Below are positions 26,441-36,200 of a stretch of 64,000 nt of DNA, in pieces. The notes below the pieces were generated by a model. The model was not told the DNA's origin. It did not search any database and worked only from the letters and a program-made list of their open reading frames with translations. Every line of letters begins with the position of its first letter. The stretch's first letter is position 1. Source of the stretch: an uncultured Lachnospiraceae bacterium. Its GTDB lineage: Bacteria; Bacillota; Clostridia; Lachnospirales; Lachnospiraceae. Position numbers and translations under genes: made by a program. The stretch covers positions 1 through 64,000 of the forward strand of contig CAJTPS010000004.1 of assembly GCA_910578555.1 (NCBI GenBank), read 5' to 3'.

Positions 26441-27769
26441 TCATCCCTCAACACTCCGCACTTCAACCTCAGAATTCATGTCGTAGAATCCTACCGTATC
26501 CTTATCGGAGATCACAGACAGGTTAAGTACATCGTACAATCTGTGATACACCGTAAAATCATCATTCTCATATCCGGTAACGCCCAGCGACAACAGATAG
26601 TCGCCCCCCTGCAGATTCATCTCCTGTTTAAAGCTCACTTCCCGTATATCCCCTGCATACACAGGATCCAGAAAAGCCTTTTCAAACATCGTATTCGTAC
26701 CTGTGATCTCTGTTCCGCGTACATTCTTGATCGTAAAAGCAAAGATGGGCGCCTGAATGTCCTCTTCCATCCTGACTTTCATGCAGATGGAAAAGGTACT
26801 GCCTTTTATGATTGCGGATGTTCTGATTCCCTGTTCATCCGTAATATAGTATTCCGTGATCACGGCTTTCTTAGACCCGTATTCCAGAAGCTCCGGATTC
26901 TCCGCCACTGCTGCGTCCTGCTCCGCACTGCCCGCTTTCCCGCCGGATTTCATACCCGCTTTCCCGCCGGACGCGGCTCTTCGCAATTCTTCGTCATCCA
27001 GCAGCCTGTCCTGCTCCGCCTCCGGCGCCGCGTATTGTCCTACCAGAACCTGCTTGTAGATGTCGATCATCTCTTTCGGTCTGCCCTCCCCCAGCTTCGT
27101 CCCCTGGTTAAGAAGCACAACACGATCGCAGTATTTACTGATACTGCTCAGATCATGGCTGACAAACACGATGGTCTTCCCCATCTCTTTAAATTCCTCA
27201 AATTTGTGATAACATTTCGCCTGAAAAAAGACGTCTCCCACTGACAAGGCTTCGTCCACGATCAGAATCTCCGGCTCGATATTGATTGCCACCGCAAAGG
27301 CAAGACGCACGAACATACCGCTGGAATATGTCTTCACCGGCTGATACACATACTCGCCGATATCCGCAAACTCCAGAATCGCCTCCAGCTTCTCATCAAT
27401 CTCCTTCTCGCTAAACCCGATCATGGTACCGTTCAGATATATATTCTCAATGCCGTTATATTCCATGTTGAAACCCGCGCCGAGTTCCAGAAGCGCGGAG
27501 ATACGGCCATTTACCTCTACAGTGCCGCGGGTCGCGTTCAGCACCCCTGTAATGATCTTGAGAATCGTGGATTTCCCGGAACCGTTCGTCCCGATGATTC
27601 CCACGCACTCCCCCTGTCTGATGGTCAGATTAACCCCTTTCAGAGCATGATGCTCCGTATGATGCTTCCCCCGCCCGAAGCCCAGCGCTTCCCTGATCCG
27701 GTCAGAAGGCTTATCATACAGCTTATATATTTTTTCTACATCCGTAACCTTAATCGCAATATTGTCCAT
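26441..27769 (-). CDS. wzt: Polysaccharide ABC transporter ATP-binding protein with Wzt-type C-terminal domain
   Basis: 442 residues. The ATPase (about 1-245) has the Wzt/TagH-type N-terminal insertion (REALGFGRGKHHTEHHALK), Walker A GTNGSGKST, signature YSSGMFVRLAFA, Walker B EILIVDEALSVGD and the H-loop FVSHDLSS. A low-complexity linker follows (GGKAGMKSGGKAGSAEQD, about 265-285). The C-terminal domain (about 300-442) matches the beta-sandwich that in Wzt binds the modified chain end (SFKQEMNLQGGDYLLSLGVT). It drives export of an undecaprenyl-linked glycan. The partner permease is upstream at 28023, separated by an unusual 253-base repeat-rich spacer. AAGGA precedes the start. Confidence 0.92.
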   Translation of the reverse strand: MDNIAIKVTDVEKIYKLYDKPSDRIREALGFGRGKHHTEHHALKGVNLTIRQGECVGIIGTNGSGKSTILKIITGVLNATRGTVEVNGRISALLELGAGFNMEYNGIENIYLNGTMIGFSEKEIDEKLEAILEFADIGEYVYQPVKTYSSGMFVRLAFAVAINIEPEILIVDEALSVGDVFFQAKCYHKFEEFKEMGKTIVFVSHDLSSISKYCDRVVLLNQGTKLGEGRPKEMIDIYKQVLVGQYAAPEAEQDRLLDDEELRRAASGGKAGMKSGGKAGSAEQDAAVAENPELLEYGSKKAVITEYYITDEQGIRTSAIIKGSTFSICMKVRMEEDIQAPIFAFTIKNVRGTEITGTNTMFEKAFLDPVYAGDIREVSFKQEMNLQGGDYLLSLGVTGYENDDFTVYHRLYDVLNLSVISDKDTVGFYDMNSEVEVRSVEG

Positions 27770-27850
27770 ATGTCATTCCTTGTCTATATATGCTGTCCTG
27801 CCGGAACATTTGGAAAATCCAATTTCAGAAGCCGGCACAAGAGACTCCGC

Positions 27851-27950
27851 CGTGCCGCAGCTTCGCTTCGTCTCGCTCGCGCTGTCGCCTTCTGCCCGCA
27901 GTGCCGCAGCTCGATTCCGCTTCGCTCCATCTCGCCCGCAGGCTGTCGCC
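27851..27950. repeat. Imperfect tandem repeat of about 50 bases between wzt and wzm
   Basis: Two GC-rich copies, roughly 27851-27900 and 27901-27950. Each starts with TGCCGCAGCT, passes through CGCTTCG and TCTCGC, and ends with GCTGTCGCCTT. The second copy has small insertions. Non-coding in all frames by codon pattern. It lies inside what would otherwise be a tight transporter operon. Confidence 0.55.
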
Positions 27951-27957
27951 TTATCGT

Positions 27958-28012
27958 AAGCCGTGTAAAAAGCTGCTTATGTGCAAGCACAACGCCGCTT
28001 CTTACACGGCTT
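27958..28012 (-). terminator. Long hairpin just after the wzm stop codon
   Basis: AAGCCGTGTAAAAAGC (27958-27973) pairs with GCTTCTTACACGGCTT (27997-28012), 15 of 16 bases. The loop itself folds (TGCTT/AAGCA). It lies 10 bases past the permease stop. No T-run follows on the minus strand, so it may reduce rather than stop read-through into the ATPase gene. Confidence 0.5.
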
Positions 28013-28022
28013 GCGGCACTGC

Positions 28023-29060
28023 TCATAGCACATCCGCAAAGTGTACCCTAAGTTTCCGGAAGATCAGCGTCCCGATACAGAACAGACTGATCGTAAAGAT
28101 CCAGAAATAGGTAGACGAATAAAAGTGCTCCCAGAACCATACTTCCTCGTAGATCGCACTGCGATACCCGTTGACCACATAAACAAGCGGATTCAGCTTA
28201 AAAAGCGTCTTCAGGTTATCGGTATTAAGCATCGTGATGCTCCACAGAATCGGGGTCGCCCACATGCCGATCTGGAGCGCGATATTGATGATCTGCTGCA
28301 GGTCCCTGATAAATACCACGAGCGCACAGGTCAGATAGCTCATTCCCAGCACCAGCAGGAACAGGCAGAAACTGTAATAGATAAGCTGCAACGTGTAGAC
28401 CGTCGGATAATAACCATAGCCTATGGAGACGAGCAGCAGCACAATCACAAAGAAAGCATGGATAAAAGTAGCCGCAATCACCTTGATGATCGGCAGAATA
28501 CTGATATTGAACACAACCTTTTTCACCAGATAATTATATTCTACAAGCGCCATCGTTCCCTGTGTGATTGCCTCGGTGAAATAGAACCAGGGCACCAGCC
28601 CGGCCGTCAGGTAGAGTACGTAAGGTACTTCCAGCCCGCTTGCCACCATCTGGCTTCTCGTATCAAAAACCTTGTCGAAAACGATCCAGTACATCACCAC
28701 AGTCACTATCGGCTGCGCCATTGCCCATACGATTCCCAGATAAGAACCGGCATACCGTTTCTTAAAATCATTCTTCGCCAGCTTCCAGATCAGTTTCCTG
28801 CTCTGAAAAAGCTCTGACGGGATCGTCAGAATCCGCTCATAGTAAAGCGCGAAGATCATACAGGTAAAAGTAATCAGCACACAGCCGCTGACCTTCTTCA
28901 TGCGCTCCGTCACCTGATCCGCGAGCGGATTATGGTGATTGACAAGCACCAGCGCAAGAATCAAACCAAGCCCCCAGAAAATAGCGATTCCTGCGGGCTT
29001 GCCCAAATGTTTTGTTTTCCTTACAGACTGTTTTGAAGGTTCCGTCTTATCCATACTCAT
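28023..29060 (-). CDS. wzm: Polysaccharide ABC transporter permease (Wzm/TagG family)
   Basis: 345 residues. Two N-terminal membrane helices (about 25-40 and 58-75) precede the standard ABC-2 permease of about 265 residues. The permease begins with LIWKLAKNDFKKRYAGSYLGI, the amphipathic 'K-DFK-RY--S-LG--W' signature of the family. GLVPWFYFTEAITQGT and NPLVYVVNGYR are also typical. The extra N-terminal helices are unlike ordinary Wzm and are an oddity. It forms the channel for the glycan with the ATPase at 26441. AGGAAG precedes the start. It follows rfbC on the same strand with a 33-base gap, so the export and dTDP-sugar genes are linked. Confidence 0.93.
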   Translation of the reverse strand: MSMDKTEPSKQSVRKTKHLGKPAGIAIFWGLGLILALVLVNHHNPLADQVTERMKKVSGCVLITFTCMIFALYYERILTIPSELFQSRKLIWKLAKNDFKKRYAGSYLGIVWAMAQPIVTVVMYWIVFDKVFDTRSQMVASGLEVPYVLYLTAGLVPWFYFTEAITQGTMALVEYNYLVKKVVFNISILPIIKVIAATFIHAFFVIVLLLVSIGYGYYPTVYTLQLIYYSFCLFLLVLGMSYLTCALVVFIRDLQQIINIALQIGMWATPILWSITMLNTDNLKTLFKLNPLVYVVNGYRSAIYEEVWFWEHFYSSTYFWIFTISLFCIGTLIFRKLRVHFADVL

Positions 29061-29093
29061 AATCTTCCTGTCCCGGACAATACCGGCTCCGTC

Positions 29094-29660
29094 CTATTTA
29101 CGATATTTCTCCGTAAAAGCTGAAAGCCCGTCCTCTCTCTTCGCGTCCTTCTCGGACAGAATCGGCTGATCTCCTTCCGGGATGGGCCATTCGATACCGA
29201 TCTCCCGATCATTCCAGATGATGCCGCCCTCGTCGTTCGGATGGTAGAAATCCGTGCATTTATAGGCAAACTCCGCATAGTCGGACACGACATAGAAACC
29301 GTGCGCAAAATTCTTCGGGATAAAAAACTGCTTCTTATTCTCCGCCGAGAGCAGCACACCGTACCACTTGCCGTAAGTCGCAGATCCCTGCCTGAGATCC
29401 ACTGCCACATCATATACCTCGCCGCTAAGAACCCGCACCAGCTTGTCCTGCGGATAGTTGATCTGAAAATGAAGGCCGCGCAGAACGCCCCTGGTGGACG
29501 CAGACTGATTGTCCTGCACAAAAATCTGATCGATTCCCGCCTCTTTATAGTCATTATAATTGTAGGTCTCCATGAAATAGCCTCTTGCGTCCTCAAACAC
29601 CGTCGGCGTTATCACTTTAAGCCCTTCGATTTCACATGTCTCCACCGTTATCTTTCCCAT
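29094..29660 (-). CDS. rfbC: dTDP-4-dehydrorhamnose 3,5-epimerase
   Basis: 188 residues from the ATG at 29660 (MGKITVETCEIEGLKV); the ATG four codons earlier sits on top of the AAAGGA motif and is unlikely. Family marks are RGYFMETYNY, STRGVLRGLHFQ (catalytic His), DLRQGSATYGKW, FFIPKNFAHGFYV and YKCTDFYHPNDEGGI. It is the third step from dTDP-glucose to dTDP-L-rhamnose. rfbA and rfbB lie upstream on the same strand, with a GH25 gene inserted between rfbA and rfbC. The last gene, rfbD, is not visible in this window. Confidence 0.96.
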   Translation of the reverse strand: MGKITVETCEIEGLKVITPTVFEDARGYFMETYNYNDYKEAGIDQIFVQDNQSASTRGVLRGLHFQINYPQDKLVRVLSGEVYDVAVDLRQGSATYGKWYGVLLSAENKKQFFIPKNFAHGFYVVSDYAEFAYKCTDFYHPNDEGGIIWNDREIGIEWPIPEGDQPILSEKDAKREDGLSAFTEKYRK

Positions 29661-29747
29661 AGTCTGTATCATCCTTTCTAACGATATAAAGTATCTCTCC
29701 GGAAACGCGCTGCATACCGGCCGCCCTGCGGCATATTGTGTTTTCTT

Positions 29748-31103
29748 TTATTCCTCGTCTGACGATCCTACCGGCACATTGCCGCTGTCACCGTCTATGA
29801 CGCCGGAATATCCCGCCGCACCTTTCGCATGATTGATGGAAGTGTCGATATTCATGTAGCACAGATTCAGATCGACGTTTGTCTCAATACCGTCCACCGA
29901 CCCCTTCGACGTATACTGCCACATGTGATAGTATTCGTCGTATACGGGGATATCCGCGTATTCCGCAAGCCAGGTCTTGTATTCTGACACCTGCGTCATA
30001 TCCACTTCATCGTTCAGCCAGTTTCTGGAACCGTAGATACCGGTCTCATATCCCGCCGAGGCAATCGTCTCCAGAAACGCCTTATGGATCTTCGTGCGTT
30101 CCTCCGCGTTCATCGCGTCGGCCCGTCCTCTGCCGCCTGCGCTCTCGCTGTCTAAGAATACCGGATAATCCACGTCATAGTCCTCGATCAGGCTGATCAC
30201 CATACTGGCTTCTTCTACGGCTTCCACCTCATCGATCGCCTGTGTGAAGAAATATACGCCCACCGGAATCTCCGCCTCAATAGCGCCTTCAATGTTCTTC
30301 TTATACATAGGGTCCAGTACGAGCGCGCCCGAGGAGGCGCCGCGGTATCCGCAGCGGATAATAGCAAACTCAATACCGGCCTCCTTGACCTTCATCCAGT
30401 CGATCTCTTTATTCCATTTGGAGACATCAATGCCAAGCCGTGCATTGTCCCCTGCAAATTCCAGTTCCGTATTCTCACTGCCGTCCGCCGCTTCCTCCGC
30501 GCCGTTGACGGCTCTGTCCTCTCTCTCGACATCGATGTCATCCTCTGTCATAATGAGATACTCGATATCACTCAACACACGGTATTCGATCTCCTGCTTC
30601 ACCTGGATCGTCGTGATCGTATTCGGAACGATAAATCCTTCCGCCTCCGCCAGCGACACGCTGTACTCTCCGGCGCGCAGTCCCTCGATATATATGATCC
30701 CGTCCCGGTCGGAGTCCGTATACTCTCCCATTTCCTGTATCCTGACCGTAAAAGGCGTTCCTGTCACCAGCCTGCCCACGCTGTCCACGATCATGATACG
30801 CAGGTCCTTGGCCACAGAGCTCATCATCAGGAATACATTCTTGCCGGCATGCGTCTCTATACTCTTGAACTTCACTTCCGGATCAAAGAAGGTTTCATCA
30901 CGCAAAAAAGCAGAAAGATCGCTGCCTCTGCGTCCGTCGCGCTCCCCTTCTTCCATTACCGCCGTCTCCTGTACCTGCTCCTGTGCCGCAAGCCCCAGCT
31001 TCTTCTTGACTGTCTCAAGATTGGCTGCCGCGATCACACCGGTCAGCACCACAAACATAAGCACCATGGCGATCAGCATTCTTTTCATTCTTTTAGAGTC
31101 CAT
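29748..31103 (-). CDS. Membrane-anchored GH25 muramidase-like protein with prealbumin-like domain
   Basis: 451 residues from ATG 31103, which has GAGG six bases upstream and overlaps the end of rfbA by 11 bases. An N-terminal membrane anchor (about 8-25) comes first. A Cna-B/transthyretin-like domain (about 95-175: RIMIVDSVGRLVTGTPFTV and DGIIYIEGLRAGEYSV) precedes GH25 (about 218-425). GH25 marks are LGIDVSKWNKEIDW, IIRCGYRG, FLDSESAGGRG with the D-x-E catalytic pair, and HMWQYTSKGSV. It probably cuts or remodels peptidoglycan outside the membrane. Translational overlap with rfbA ties it to glycan synthesis. It shares this domain order with the 1037-residue protein at 33204. Confidence 0.9.
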   Translation of the reverse strand: MDSKRMKRMLIAMVLMFVVLTGVIAAANLETVKKKLGLAAQEQVQETAVMEEGERDGRRGSDLSAFLRDETFFDPEVKFKSIETHAGKNVFLMMSSVAKDLRIMIVDSVGRLVTGTPFTVRIQEMGEYTDSDRDGIIYIEGLRAGEYSVSLAEAEGFIVPNTITTIQVKQEIEYRVLSDIEYLIMTEDDIDVEREDRAVNGAEEAADGSENTELEFAGDNARLGIDVSKWNKEIDWMKVKEAGIEFAIIRCGYRGASSGALVLDPMYKKNIEGAIEAEIPVGVYFFTQAIDEVEAVEEASMVISLIEDYDVDYPVFLDSESAGGRGRADAMNAEERTKIHKAFLETIASAGYETGIYGSRNWLNDEVDMTQVSEYKTWLAEYADIPVYDEYYHMWQYTSKGSVDGIETNVDLNLCYMNIDTSINHAKGAAGYSGVIDGDSGNVPVGSSDEE

Positions 31104-31962
31104 TGGCAACCTCTACCATATACTGTCCATAAGCAGTCTTCATCAACGGCTCCGCCAGTCTCAGCAGCTGCTCCTTCGTGATAAAACCTCTTTTATACGC
31201 GATCTCCTCAATACATGAGATGTACAGCCCCTGTCGCTTCTGGAAAGCCGCCACGAAATCCGCCGCGTCAAGGAGGGAGTCGTGATTGCCCGTATCCAGC
31301 CACGCGAAGCCGCGCCCCAGCGTCTCCACATGAAGCTCCCCTCTGCGCAGATACTCATTGTTAATGCTCGTGATCTCTATTTCGCCTCTGGCGGAAGGCT
31401 GCACATTCGCTGCAATCTCCACCACGTCGTTGTCATAGAAGTATAAACCCGGCACCGCATAGTTGCTCTTCGGGTTCTCCGGCTTCTCCTCAATGGAAAG
31501 CGCCCTGCCGTTCTCGTCAAACTCTACCACGCCGTACTCTCTCGGATCTCTGACATAATAACCGAAGATCGTCGCCCCCTTATCTCTGGACGCCACCTCT
31601 CTGAGCACTCTGGAAAAACTCTGTCCGTAAAAGATGTTATCGCCCAGTATCAGCGCAACGCTGTCATCACCGATGAAGTCCGCGCCGATGATAAAAGCGT
31701 CCGCCAGTCCTCTCGGATACTCCTGCACGGCATACTCCATATGCAGTCCCAGCTGCTCTCCCGTGCCGAATAATTCCCGGAATACCGGAATGTCCCTCGG
31801 TGTGGAGATGATCAGGATCTCCCTGATCCCTGCCAGCATCAGGATCGACAGCGGGTAATAGATCATCGGTTTATCGTATACCGGCATAATCTGCTTGGAT
31901 ACCGCTTTCGTAAGCGGATATAATCTGGTTCCCGAACCGCCTGCTAATATAATGCCTTTCAT
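31093..31962 (-). CDS. rfbA: Glucose-1-phosphate thymidylyltransferase
   Basis: 289 residues. The start MKGIILAGGSGTRLYPLT is the nucleotide-binding signature. KQIMPVYDKPMIYYPLS, ILGDNIFYG, VEFDENGRALSIEEKP and FAWLDTGNHDSLLDA are diagnostic of RfbA/RmlA. It makes dTDP-glucose from dTTP and glucose-1-phosphate, the latter supplied by the mutase at 17805. It lies 41 bases after rfbB and overlaps the GH25 gene downstream, so rfbB-rfbA-GH25-rfbC-wzm form one unit by spacing. Confidence 0.97.
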   Translation of the reverse strand: MKGIILAGGSGTRLYPLTKAVSKQIMPVYDKPMIYYPLSILMLAGIREILIISTPRDIPVFRELFGTGEQLGLHMEYAVQEYPRGLADAFIIGADFIGDDSVALILGDNIFYGQSFSRVLREVASRDKGATIFGYYVRDPREYGVVEFDENGRALSIEEKPENPKSNYAVPGLYFYDNDVVEIAANVQPSARGEIEITSINNEYLRRGELHVETLGRGFAWLDTGNHDSLLDAADFVAAFQKRQGLYISCIEEIAYKRGFITKEQLLRLAEPLMKTAYGQYMVEVANGL

Positions 31963-32003
31963 ATCTGGTCTGCCTTACCTTTCTCTACGATCGTATCTTA
32001 GCC

Positions 32004-33083
32004 TTACTGCCTGTACATCTCTTCATAATACTTCTGATAGTCCCCGCTCGTCACATTCTTCATCCACGCTTCATGTTCAAAGAACCACTGGATCGTGCGG
32101 CGGATGCCTTCCTTAAACATCGTCTCCGGCTCCCAGCCGATCTCCGCTTTGATCTTATCAGGCGCGATAGCATATCTTCTGTCGTGTCCCTTGCGGTCCT
32201 CCACATACGTGATCAGATCTTCGCTCACTAACGCTTTGCGGGGATCTTCATCCGGAAGCATCTCCTGCAGTGTCTCTATAATAATTTTAATGATCTCAAT
32301 GTTCTGCTTTTCATTGTGACCGCCCACATTGTAAGTTTCGAATAATCTGCCCTGTTCCTGCACCATGTCGATCGCCTTGGCATGATCCTCCACATACAGC
32401 CAGTCGCGGACATTTTTACCGTCTCCGTATACCGGAAGCTTCTTGCCCTGTAACGCGTTATTGATGATCAGCGGAATCAACTTCTCCGGAAACTGATACG
32501 GCCCGTAATTGTTGGAACAGTTGGTAATGTTGGCCGGAAAATGATAGGTGTCCATATAGGCCCGCACCAGCATATCAGAACTCGCCTTGCTGGCGGAATA
32601 AGGGCTGTGCGGCGCATACGGCGTCGTCTCATAGAAATAACCGCCGTCCTCCTCCAGAGAACCGTACACCTCGTCCGTAGACACATGCAGAAACTTCTTG
32701 TCCGGCTTGAAACTGCCGTCCGGAAGCTCCCATGCCGCCTTCGCGCAGTTGAGCATCACCGCCGTGCCGAGCACATTCGTCTGTACGAACACCTCCGGAT
32801 TACGTATGCTCCGGTCCACATGACTCTCCGCCGCAAAATGCACCACCCGGTCGATCTCGTTCTCCGCAAAAATCTTCGCGACCGCCTCCTTGTCACAGAT
32901 ATCCGCTCTGACAAAGGTGTAGTTCTCTCTGTCCTCCACACTCTTCAGATTCTCCAGATTACCCGCATAAGTCAGCGCATCCACATTGATGATCCTGATT
33001 GCCTGATCGTACTTGCAAAACATATAATGAATATAATTGGAACCGATAAATCCCGCTCCTCCTGTTACCAGATATGTCCTCAT
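32004..33083 (-). CDS. rfbB: dTDP-glucose 4,6-dehydratase
   Basis: 359 residues of the extended short-chain dehydrogenase family. TGGAGFIGSNYIHYM binds NAD. HVSTDEVYGSL supplies Thr, Asp and Glu, and YSASKASSDM the Tyr-x3-Lys pair. NCSNNYGPYQFPEKLIP is the RfbB-specific block. It makes dTDP-4-keto-6-deoxyglucose from the RfbA product. It is the first gene of the rfb unit, with promoter 33141-33169 and GGAGG upstream of the start. Confidence 0.97.
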   Translation of the reverse strand: MRTYLVTGGAGFIGSNYIHYMFCKYDQAIRIINVDALTYAGNLENLKSVEDRENYTFVRADICDKEAVAKIFAENEIDRVVHFAAESHVDRSIRNPEVFVQTNVLGTAVMLNCAKAAWELPDGSFKPDKKFLHVSTDEVYGSLEEDGGYFYETTPYAPHSPYSASKASSDMLVRAYMDTYHFPANITNCSNNYGPYQFPEKLIPLIINNALQGKKLPVYGDGKNVRDWLYVEDHAKAIDMVQEQGRLFETYNVGGHNEKQNIEIIKIIIETLQEMLPDEDPRKALVSEDLITYVEDRKGHDRRYAIAPDKIKAEIGWEPETMFKEGIRRTIQWFFEHEAWMKNVTSGDYQKYYEEMYRQ

Positions 33084-33140
33084 ATTCCGATATTCCTCCG
33101 TTTCATCCTGTCTTATATGCCATGTCTTATTATGATTTAA

Positions 33141-33169
33141 ATGTTATAAAAAAGCAACCTTTGTTTCAA
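33141..33169 (-). promoter_or_regulatory. Promoter of the rfb/transporter unit
   Basis: Minus strand TTGAAA (33169-33164), 17-base spacer, TAACAT (33146-33141), about 58 bases before the rfbB start. By spacing it could drive rfbB, rfbA, the GH25 gene, rfbC and wzm. Confidence 0.55.
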
Positions 33170-33203
33170 ATGCCACAAAACAGCCATAAACTTTTAACCG
33201 CCT

Positions 33204-36200
33204 CTAATAATGCATATAACTGATATTCATATCGACATCTCCCTTGATGCCGCTGACTCTGCCCCTGGAAGAATACTGCCACATATCATAGCGTGTCGCC
33301 GTGTAAGTCGGCGCACTCGCATACTGCGCCAGCCAGATCTTATAGCCGGTCAGACTGCCCGTATTGATCTTCTCCGTAAACCACGTCTTATTCGCATATA
33401 TTCCCGCAGAGTAGCCGGAGTTCTGTACCGTCGCGCAAAACGCTTTACATACGGCGGTTCTCATATCCCTGCTGACGCCGTCTCCGCGTCCGCCGCTGCC
33501 TTCCACATCAATGAAGATCGGATAATCCAGACCGTATCCACTGGCAAGACTCACTGCCATGGATGCCTCTTCTACCGCCTCCACTTCATTGACCGCCTGG
33601 CTGAAGACATAGACACCCACTTTCAGTCCCGCCGCCTTCGCACCTTTGATATTGCTCCTGAACTTCGGATCTTCTATCAGTACGCCGGTGGAGTAGCCTC
33701 TGTAGCCGCAGCGGATGATCACATAAGATACGCCGGAATTCTTCACCGCGTTCCAGTCGATGCTGCCGTTATGCTTGGATACATCGATTCCCATAGTGCC
33801 GGAATTGGATGACATCTTTCCATCGCTTCCAAACATATATTTTGCGCCCTGAATGACCTGCTCGCCCGTCACATAATTGCCGTTTTTATCATAGAAGTAG
33901 ACATGTCCGTCTATTGTCTGCCAGCCGGTGTACCTGTATTCAGATACTTTCGTTGACTTTTTATAAAAAGCATCCCGCTTGTTATAATCGTCATAAACCG
34001 CCTCTTTGTACTCCCCGTCGGCGTTCTTATAATACATCTGATTGCCGTCTTTATCCTTAAGCTTGGCGTTTCCGTCTACATTTGCCGCCTTCTTGACCTT
34101 AATTTCACAGACAGCCTGTACATCCTCCGTGTCTTTGTTCTCGCAGACCGCCGTAATCTTCGCGGTGCCTTCCGCCACACCCGTCACGACGCCCTTGTCA
34201 TCCACTTTTGCAATTTTATCGTTATCGCTTTTCCACTTAACCTTGCCGCCTTCAGGTTCTGTCCTGGCTGTCAGTGTGACCGACTTACCGACAGGCACCT
34301 CCTTGTCGCCGCTTATGCTGATCTTCGTATAAACCGCACCCTCGGGGGCCTTCTTCACCTTGATCTCACAGGTCGTCTCAACATCTGCCGTATCGCTGTT
34401 CTCACAGATCGCCCTGATCCTCACAGTGCCCTCTGCCACGCCTGTAACAACGCCTTTGCCGTCTACCCTGGCGATATTTTCATCGTCACTCTCCCACTTG
34501 ACCTTGCCGCCCTTAGGCTCCGTCTGCGCCGACAATGTGATCGTCTTGCCGACAGACACCTCCTTGTCGCCGCTTATGCTGATCTTCGTGTATACCGTAC
34601 CCTCATTGTTCTGATTATTGCCGTCCTGATTGTCATCGTTATCATCATCCGGTTTCTCCGGCCCATCCGGCTTTTCCGGTTTCTCCGGTTCGCTGACGGT
34701 CACAGAGCAGGTCCGCTCCTGTATCATGCTGCCAATCACCACACGTGCGGTAATCGTCGCACTTCCCGTGCCGACACCTTTGACGCTGCCGTCACTCACC
34801 GTTGCCACATTGGTATCGCTGCTGCTCCACTCTACCATATAGCGGAAGCTTGTACCGCTGACCTTTACACTGAGAGAGGCGCTCTCCCCCTTATCCAGAT
34901 TTAAGCTGCCGCTGCTGATCTCTACGGATATATCTGCCGGATCTTCTTCTGTCTCGTCCCCTTCTTCCACCAGTTTTCTGTATGCGCCGCTGAGTGTCCA
35001 GGGATCAGGGATATTCTTTTTGGATACTTCTTCATAGACCGCTGTTCCCTCTCCGACCGGCGTTTTCGTGGATTCCACCCATTCTACCGTATCGGTCAGC
35101 GCGGATTCCACCACCGTATTCTGTACCGTCTTATCCTCGGCAGCTGCATTCACCTCGGACTCTGCCTTGACTTCATCCGCCACATCCACCTTCTTATAGG
35201 CTATGGTATCCGTGACTTTCACGCTGCTTTCCGAGGCAGGCAGCTTATATTCGGCATATTTATCCCCTGCGAAAGGTTTCACTGTCACATGATAGGTTCC
35301 CGCATCGATTCCTGTCTGATAAATAATGCCGTCCTTATCTTCATCCATTAATCCGAAATTCTTCTTACCATTGGTCACTTCCACCTCAAAAGGCAGTCCG
35401 CCGATCAATTTGCCCGTCGATTTATTGACGAACTTGATCTTAAGATCCGACTGAATAGACGTAAGGTTCAGCGCAACTTCGATCTGTCTGTTCCGGTCCG
35501 GCGTCTCCTGCTCCTGCCCTTCATCCTCCTCCGGTTCTCCCTCCGGATCAATCATGCCGGACAGCCTGGCCGACTCCGTGACTGCCACAAGGCCGCTCTC
35601 TCCGATCACGGAGATTCCTTCCATCTCTTCCCCGACAGTTGCGAATGCCTCCACCTGTTTCTCCATGGATTTCGCATTGGCATAGAGTGTGCCCGTGACA
35701 ATCACACCGGCAAGAACCACGATCCCCAGCATGGCTACCACCACATCCAGAGTACTCATATCTGCCAGAAAATGCCGGAAGCGGACGATCATGCTGTCAT
35801 CTTCGTCATACTCCCCGTAAGCTTCATCATACTCATCTTCTTCATAATCCTCGTCATCATCGTCTTCGTACTCCTCGTCTTCATCGTCTTCATAGTCCTC
35901 GTCTTCATCGTACCCGCCGTCTTCGTACTCCCCGTCTTCATCGTACCCGCCGTCTTCGTACTCCTCGTCCTCGTAATCCTCATCTTCGTCATATTCCGCG
36001 TACACTTCTTCATCATAGGTTTCATCATCCTCGTACGCTTCTTCTGCATAATACGTTTCATCCTCATATGCCTCTTCCACGTATCTCACGGCAGACGTTC
36101 TCCCCTGCGCCTTCTTCCGGCTGTGCCTGCGCTGATAAGCTTCTATCGTTTCGTCATCCAGACAGAGAAATTCTAATGTATCGTCTGTCACATTGTCATC

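Noticed and set aside
25277..27244. Plus-strand open frame of 655 codons
   Set aside because: It runs antisense across the methyltransferase-kinase gene, an intergenic gap and part of the ATPase gene; no family motifs; explained as a shadow of codon bias.
35860..36000. CRISPR-like regular repeats
   Set aside because: The repeats are contiguous, in frame and coding, with no unique spacers.
35772..36176. Plus-strand hydrophobic frame that looks like a membrane protein
   Set aside because: It is the antisense of the Asp/Glu/Tyr repeat tract, which reads as Val/Ile/Phe on the other strand.
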